Source: Candidatus Magasanikbacteria bacterium CG10_big_fil_rev_8_21_14_0_10_36_16 (GTDB taxonomy: Bacteria; Patescibacteriota; Patescibacteriia; Magasanikbacterales; UBA922). Taken from it: a DNA stretch of 7,383 nt. This document shows positions 5,314 to 7,383 of the stretch, one piece after another. How positions within the stretch are numbered: position 1 is the first letter of the stretch; each line of letters begins with the position of its first letter. The notes under the pieces are model-generated. The model did no database searches and had not been told where the DNA came from. It saw nothing but the letters and a program-made list of their open reading frames with translations. A program made the translations under genes and the position numbers. Location of the stretch: assembly GCA_002773185.1 (NCBI GenBank), contig PFBU01000023.1, forward strand, positions 1 through 7,383, given 5' to 3'.

Positions 5314-6447
5314 ATGTTTATTCTTTTTTTGTTATTTGTAGTTGTGGTGAATATTTTTTTGGCTTCTTTTTTGGTTGGTGTTATTTATTTTTTAGCTACC
5401 TTGGCGGGTGGTTTGGGAGGACTAGAACTTTTACTGATGTTGCATCTCACAGTCAATGTATTATTTTCGATTTTTTTGATTTTAGGAGCTCTCATGTTTG
5501 TGAAAATTTTTAGAGACAAAATTCATGAAAAATTTCCAAATAAAAAACACATACTTAAGATTATTTTTTTGGCATTTTTGGTGGTTGGTTTTCCTATACA
5601 TTTTTTACAAGAAGCAGGTATATTGCACGGTAGCAAAGTCGGAGATGAATTTTATGAGAAACAAAATTCAGGAGAATTAAAAGCAGATAAAACAGTAGTG
5701 TTTGATGGTAGCACAGGTTGGGAGTTTCCTATCAAAGATGATAAAGTACTTTTTACTGTTCACACCACTGTTGATATGATGAATGTGTGGGATTTGTATT
5801 TTTTATCTCTTGATAAAAATTCGCAAAAATATGATCTACAAAAAGTGACAGATTTGATAAAAAATGATTCAGTAAAAACACAAGGTTTTGGGCAGGATAA
5901 TTCTATATTTTATATTGTCGAAAATCAGAATACAAATGGTGATAGTCTCTATTCTTATGATTTGGAAACAAACACTAATAAAAAGATAAAAGAAACAAAG
6001 GATTGGACGGAAAATAAGCTTATTTTAGATAAGTATAAATCTCTTATTTTGAAAGACGATTGTAACTATACTGATTATTATTTTTATGAAAGTAAAGGTA
6101 GTGATGGCGATAATATATTAACCTGTCATAAAGATTTGATAGCTACAAAAAGGGATAATGTTTGGAAGTTGTATAATACCTTAAACAATTCTTTGATTTA
6201 TCAGTCGAAAGAAGAATCTAAATTTACTAGTTATAATACTGTAATAATTACAGATAATTATTTTTATTATAATATTGATGGTAACAAAATTGTTAGAGTA
6301 GATTTGAAGACCAAAGAAGAAAAAATTGTGGTGGAAGACAGTGACATTTTAGATTTTGCAATTACTGATAATTTTGTTGTTTATAAAAATGGTGTTGGTG
6401 ATCCTTTAGATTACCAAGATCAAATAATCGTAGTAAAAATGCCGTAG
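5314..6447 (+). CDS. Membrane-anchored protein with beta-rich exterior domain, function unknown
   Basis: A 377-residue protein of no family I can name. Residues 1-99 contain three predicted membrane helices (about 2-29, 38-65, 79-99); the Lys-rich loop at 64-80 points to the cytoplasm, which would place the N-terminus and the large C-terminal part outside. Residues about 125-377 show repeated strand-rich units of the form LYFLSLDKNSQKYDL (161-175), LYSYDLETNTNKKI (212-225) and YYNIDGNKIVRVDLKTKEEKI (318-338), reminiscent of beta-propeller or DUF5050-like blades. C250 and C271, the only cysteines, could form a disulfide there. By architecture it may bind a ligand or surface polymer; this is inference. 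It lies 10 bases after the exonuclease gene and ends with tandem TAG TAG stops. AAAAAC precedes the ATG. Confidence 0.85.
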   Translation: MFILFLLFVVVVNIFLASFLVGVIYFLATLAGGLGGLELLLMLHLTVNVLFSIFLILGALMFVKIFRDKIHEKFPNKKHILKIIFLAFLVVGFPIHFLQEAGILHGSKVGDEFYEKQNSGELKADKTVVFDGSTGWEFPIKDDKVLFTVHTTVDMMNVWDLYFLSLDKNSQKYDLQKVTDLIKNDSVKTQGFGQDNSIFYIVENQNTNGDSLYSYDLETNTNKKIKETKDWTENKLILDKYKSLILKDDCNYTDYYFYESKGSDGDNILTCHKDLIATKRDNVWKLYNTLNNSLIYQSKEESKFTSYNTVIITDNYFYYNIDGNKIVRVDLKTKEEKIVVEDSDILDFAITDNFVVYKNGVGDPLDYQDQIIVVKMP

Positions 6448-6470
6448 TAGCTTCTGTTACTAAGTTTTTT

Positions 6471-7383
6471 ATGTTTGAATTATCAAATCAAGAAAAAAGT
6501 TCAAAATGGAAAATTTGGGCAATCGTGAGTATTGCCCTGTTTTTGTGTACTTTGAGTTTTGCTTTGCTTTGGTATTTTTTATTTTATCTAAGTCCGCCTG
6601 TAGAAAAAAATATAGTTGAAAATGTTCAGGCTGCTACTATTCCAGTAGTTGTCGAAGTTGAAACAGCCAAACCAGAAGAAAAAAAGGAAATTGTCTATCC
6701 GAGTACTTCTATTATGATTGTGGGAGATATTATGCTAGATAGAGATGTATTTTATCGTATCAAAAAAAATAATAATGATTTTGCTTTTCCTTTTGCTAAG
6801 ATAACAGATGTATTAGCTAGTGTGGATTTTCGAGTAGGTAATTTGGAGGGGCCTATCACCAATAATAGATCTATTATCAAAGCTGGGGATGCTGAGGACA
6901 ATGGGGGAAACTTGCGTTTTACTTTTTCACCAAATACTACTACCAGCTTGGCAAATAATTTTGATTTGTTGAGTTTGGCTAATAATCACATCACCAATTT
7001 TGGTAATGATGGTGTCACTCAAACTAAAAAATATTTGGGAGAGTCTGGTATCAATTATTTTGGTGATTTTTATAACAAAGAAGAATTGTCTTATATTCAT
7101 ACTTTTGCTAATAATGTAAAAATTGCTTTCGTAGGCTATCACCAATTATATAACGGAGGATTGTATAATGTTTTAAACGAAATAAAAAAAATAAAAACAG
7201 ATAAATCTGCAGATATTATAATAGTTTATCCTCATTGGGGAACAGAATATTTAACTAATAGACCAGACAAAAAACAACAAGAAATAGCCTATCAGTTTAT
7301 TGATTCAGGTGCGGATATCATTATTGGTTCTCATCCTCACGTAATTCAACCAATAGAAATATACAAAGAAAAGCCTATTTTTT
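6471..7383 (+). CDS. CapA-like protein, PGA_cap metallophosphatase-like fold (3' end outside window)
   Basis: The frame is open from the ATG at 6471 to the window edge, giving 304 codons plus one base. Residues 15-40 are a single membrane anchor preceded by a charged, Lys-containing cytoplasmic tail; 41-78 is a low-complexity linker; the catalytic-type domain begins near 79. Its CapA (PGA_cap) motifs appear in order: IMIVGDIMLDR (81-91), NLEGPIT (124-130), SLANNHITNFG (168-178), YPHWGTEY (253-260) and GSHPHVIQP (286-294). These carry the Asp, Asn and His residues expected to bind metals in the calcineurin-like fold. Characterised relatives (CapA/PgsA) take part in poly-gamma-glutamate capsule synthesis; no capB or capC partner is visible here, so the substrate is unknown. 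It is the last operon gene in view, 23 bases after its neighbour. Its leader ends GTTTTTT rather than A-rich. Confidence 0.92.
   Translation, partial: MFELSNQEKSSKWKIWAIVSIALFLCTLSFALLWYFLFYLSPPVEKNIVENVQAATIPVVVEVETAKPEEKKEIVYPSTSIMIVGDIMLDRDVFYRIKKNNNDFAFPFAKITDVLASVDFRVGNLEGPITNNRSIIKAGDAEDNGGNLRFTFSPNTTTSLANNFDLLSLANNHITNFGNDGVTQTKKYLGESGINYFGDFYNKEELSYIHTFANNVKIAFVGYHQLYNGGLYNVLNEIKKIKTDKSADIIIVYPHWGTEYLTNRPDKKQQEIAYQFIDSGADIIIGSHPHVIQPIEIYKEKPIF

Noticed and set aside
6927..7145. Minus-strand open frame opposite the CapA-like gene
   Set aside because: Antisense to conserved CapA motifs on the plus strand, with no promoter or domain.
1..7383. CRISPR array, tRNA or insertion sequence
   Set aside because: No regularly spaced identical repeats of CRISPR length, no cloverleaf with a T-loop GTTCRANNC, and no transposase or paired terminal inverted repeats were seen.

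Overview
The window is AT-rich DNA, except for one GC-rich intergenic island, and it is densely packed with genes. It most resembles a small-genome member of the Candidate Phyla Radiation (Patescibacteria). The reasons are the gene content, the tiny intergenic gaps, the A-rich stretches in front of most start codons with no recognisable Shine-Dalgarno sequence, and the mix of a Xer-like recombinase, a CapA-like protein and several membrane proteins of no known family. This placement is inference; there is no rRNA or other marker gene. The standard genetic code fits: no reading frame needs UGA as a sense codon. The eight visible stop codons are five TAA and three TAG.

Left part (1-1739): a tyrosine recombinase, open at the window's left edge, meets tail to tail a T4 endonuclease V-like pyrimidine-dimer DNA glycosylase on the minus strand, with one base between the stops. 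The glycosylase gene has a near-consensus promoter and is divergent from a gene for an unrecognised four-helix membrane protein.

Middle part (1740-3406): a spacer carries three phased TATCTCAAT-type repeats and a GC-rich imperfect palindrome. It leads into a gene for a BaiN/RdsA (YhiN, HI0933-like) flavoprotein. After it comes a 308-base gene-free interval. This holds a strong hairpin (terminator-like) and then a GC-rich tract able to form several further helices, including a compact three-way junction. It ends in an extended -10 promoter. This tract is the best candidate in the window for something undescribed, probably a structured RNA or a cis-acting RNA element.

Right part (3407-7383): five genes on the plus strand with gaps of 4, 12, 10 and 23 bases look like one operon: a HAD-superfamily protein with an altered catalytic motif, an MntP-type manganese exporter, a DEDDh 3'-5' exonuclease with an ExoX-like C-terminal domain, a membrane-anchored protein with a beta-rich exterior domain, and a CapA-like metallophosphatase-fold protein that runs off the right edge. 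The products do not form one obvious pathway. They combine metal homeostasis, nucleic-acid processing and cell-envelope functions, as is common in compact genomes.
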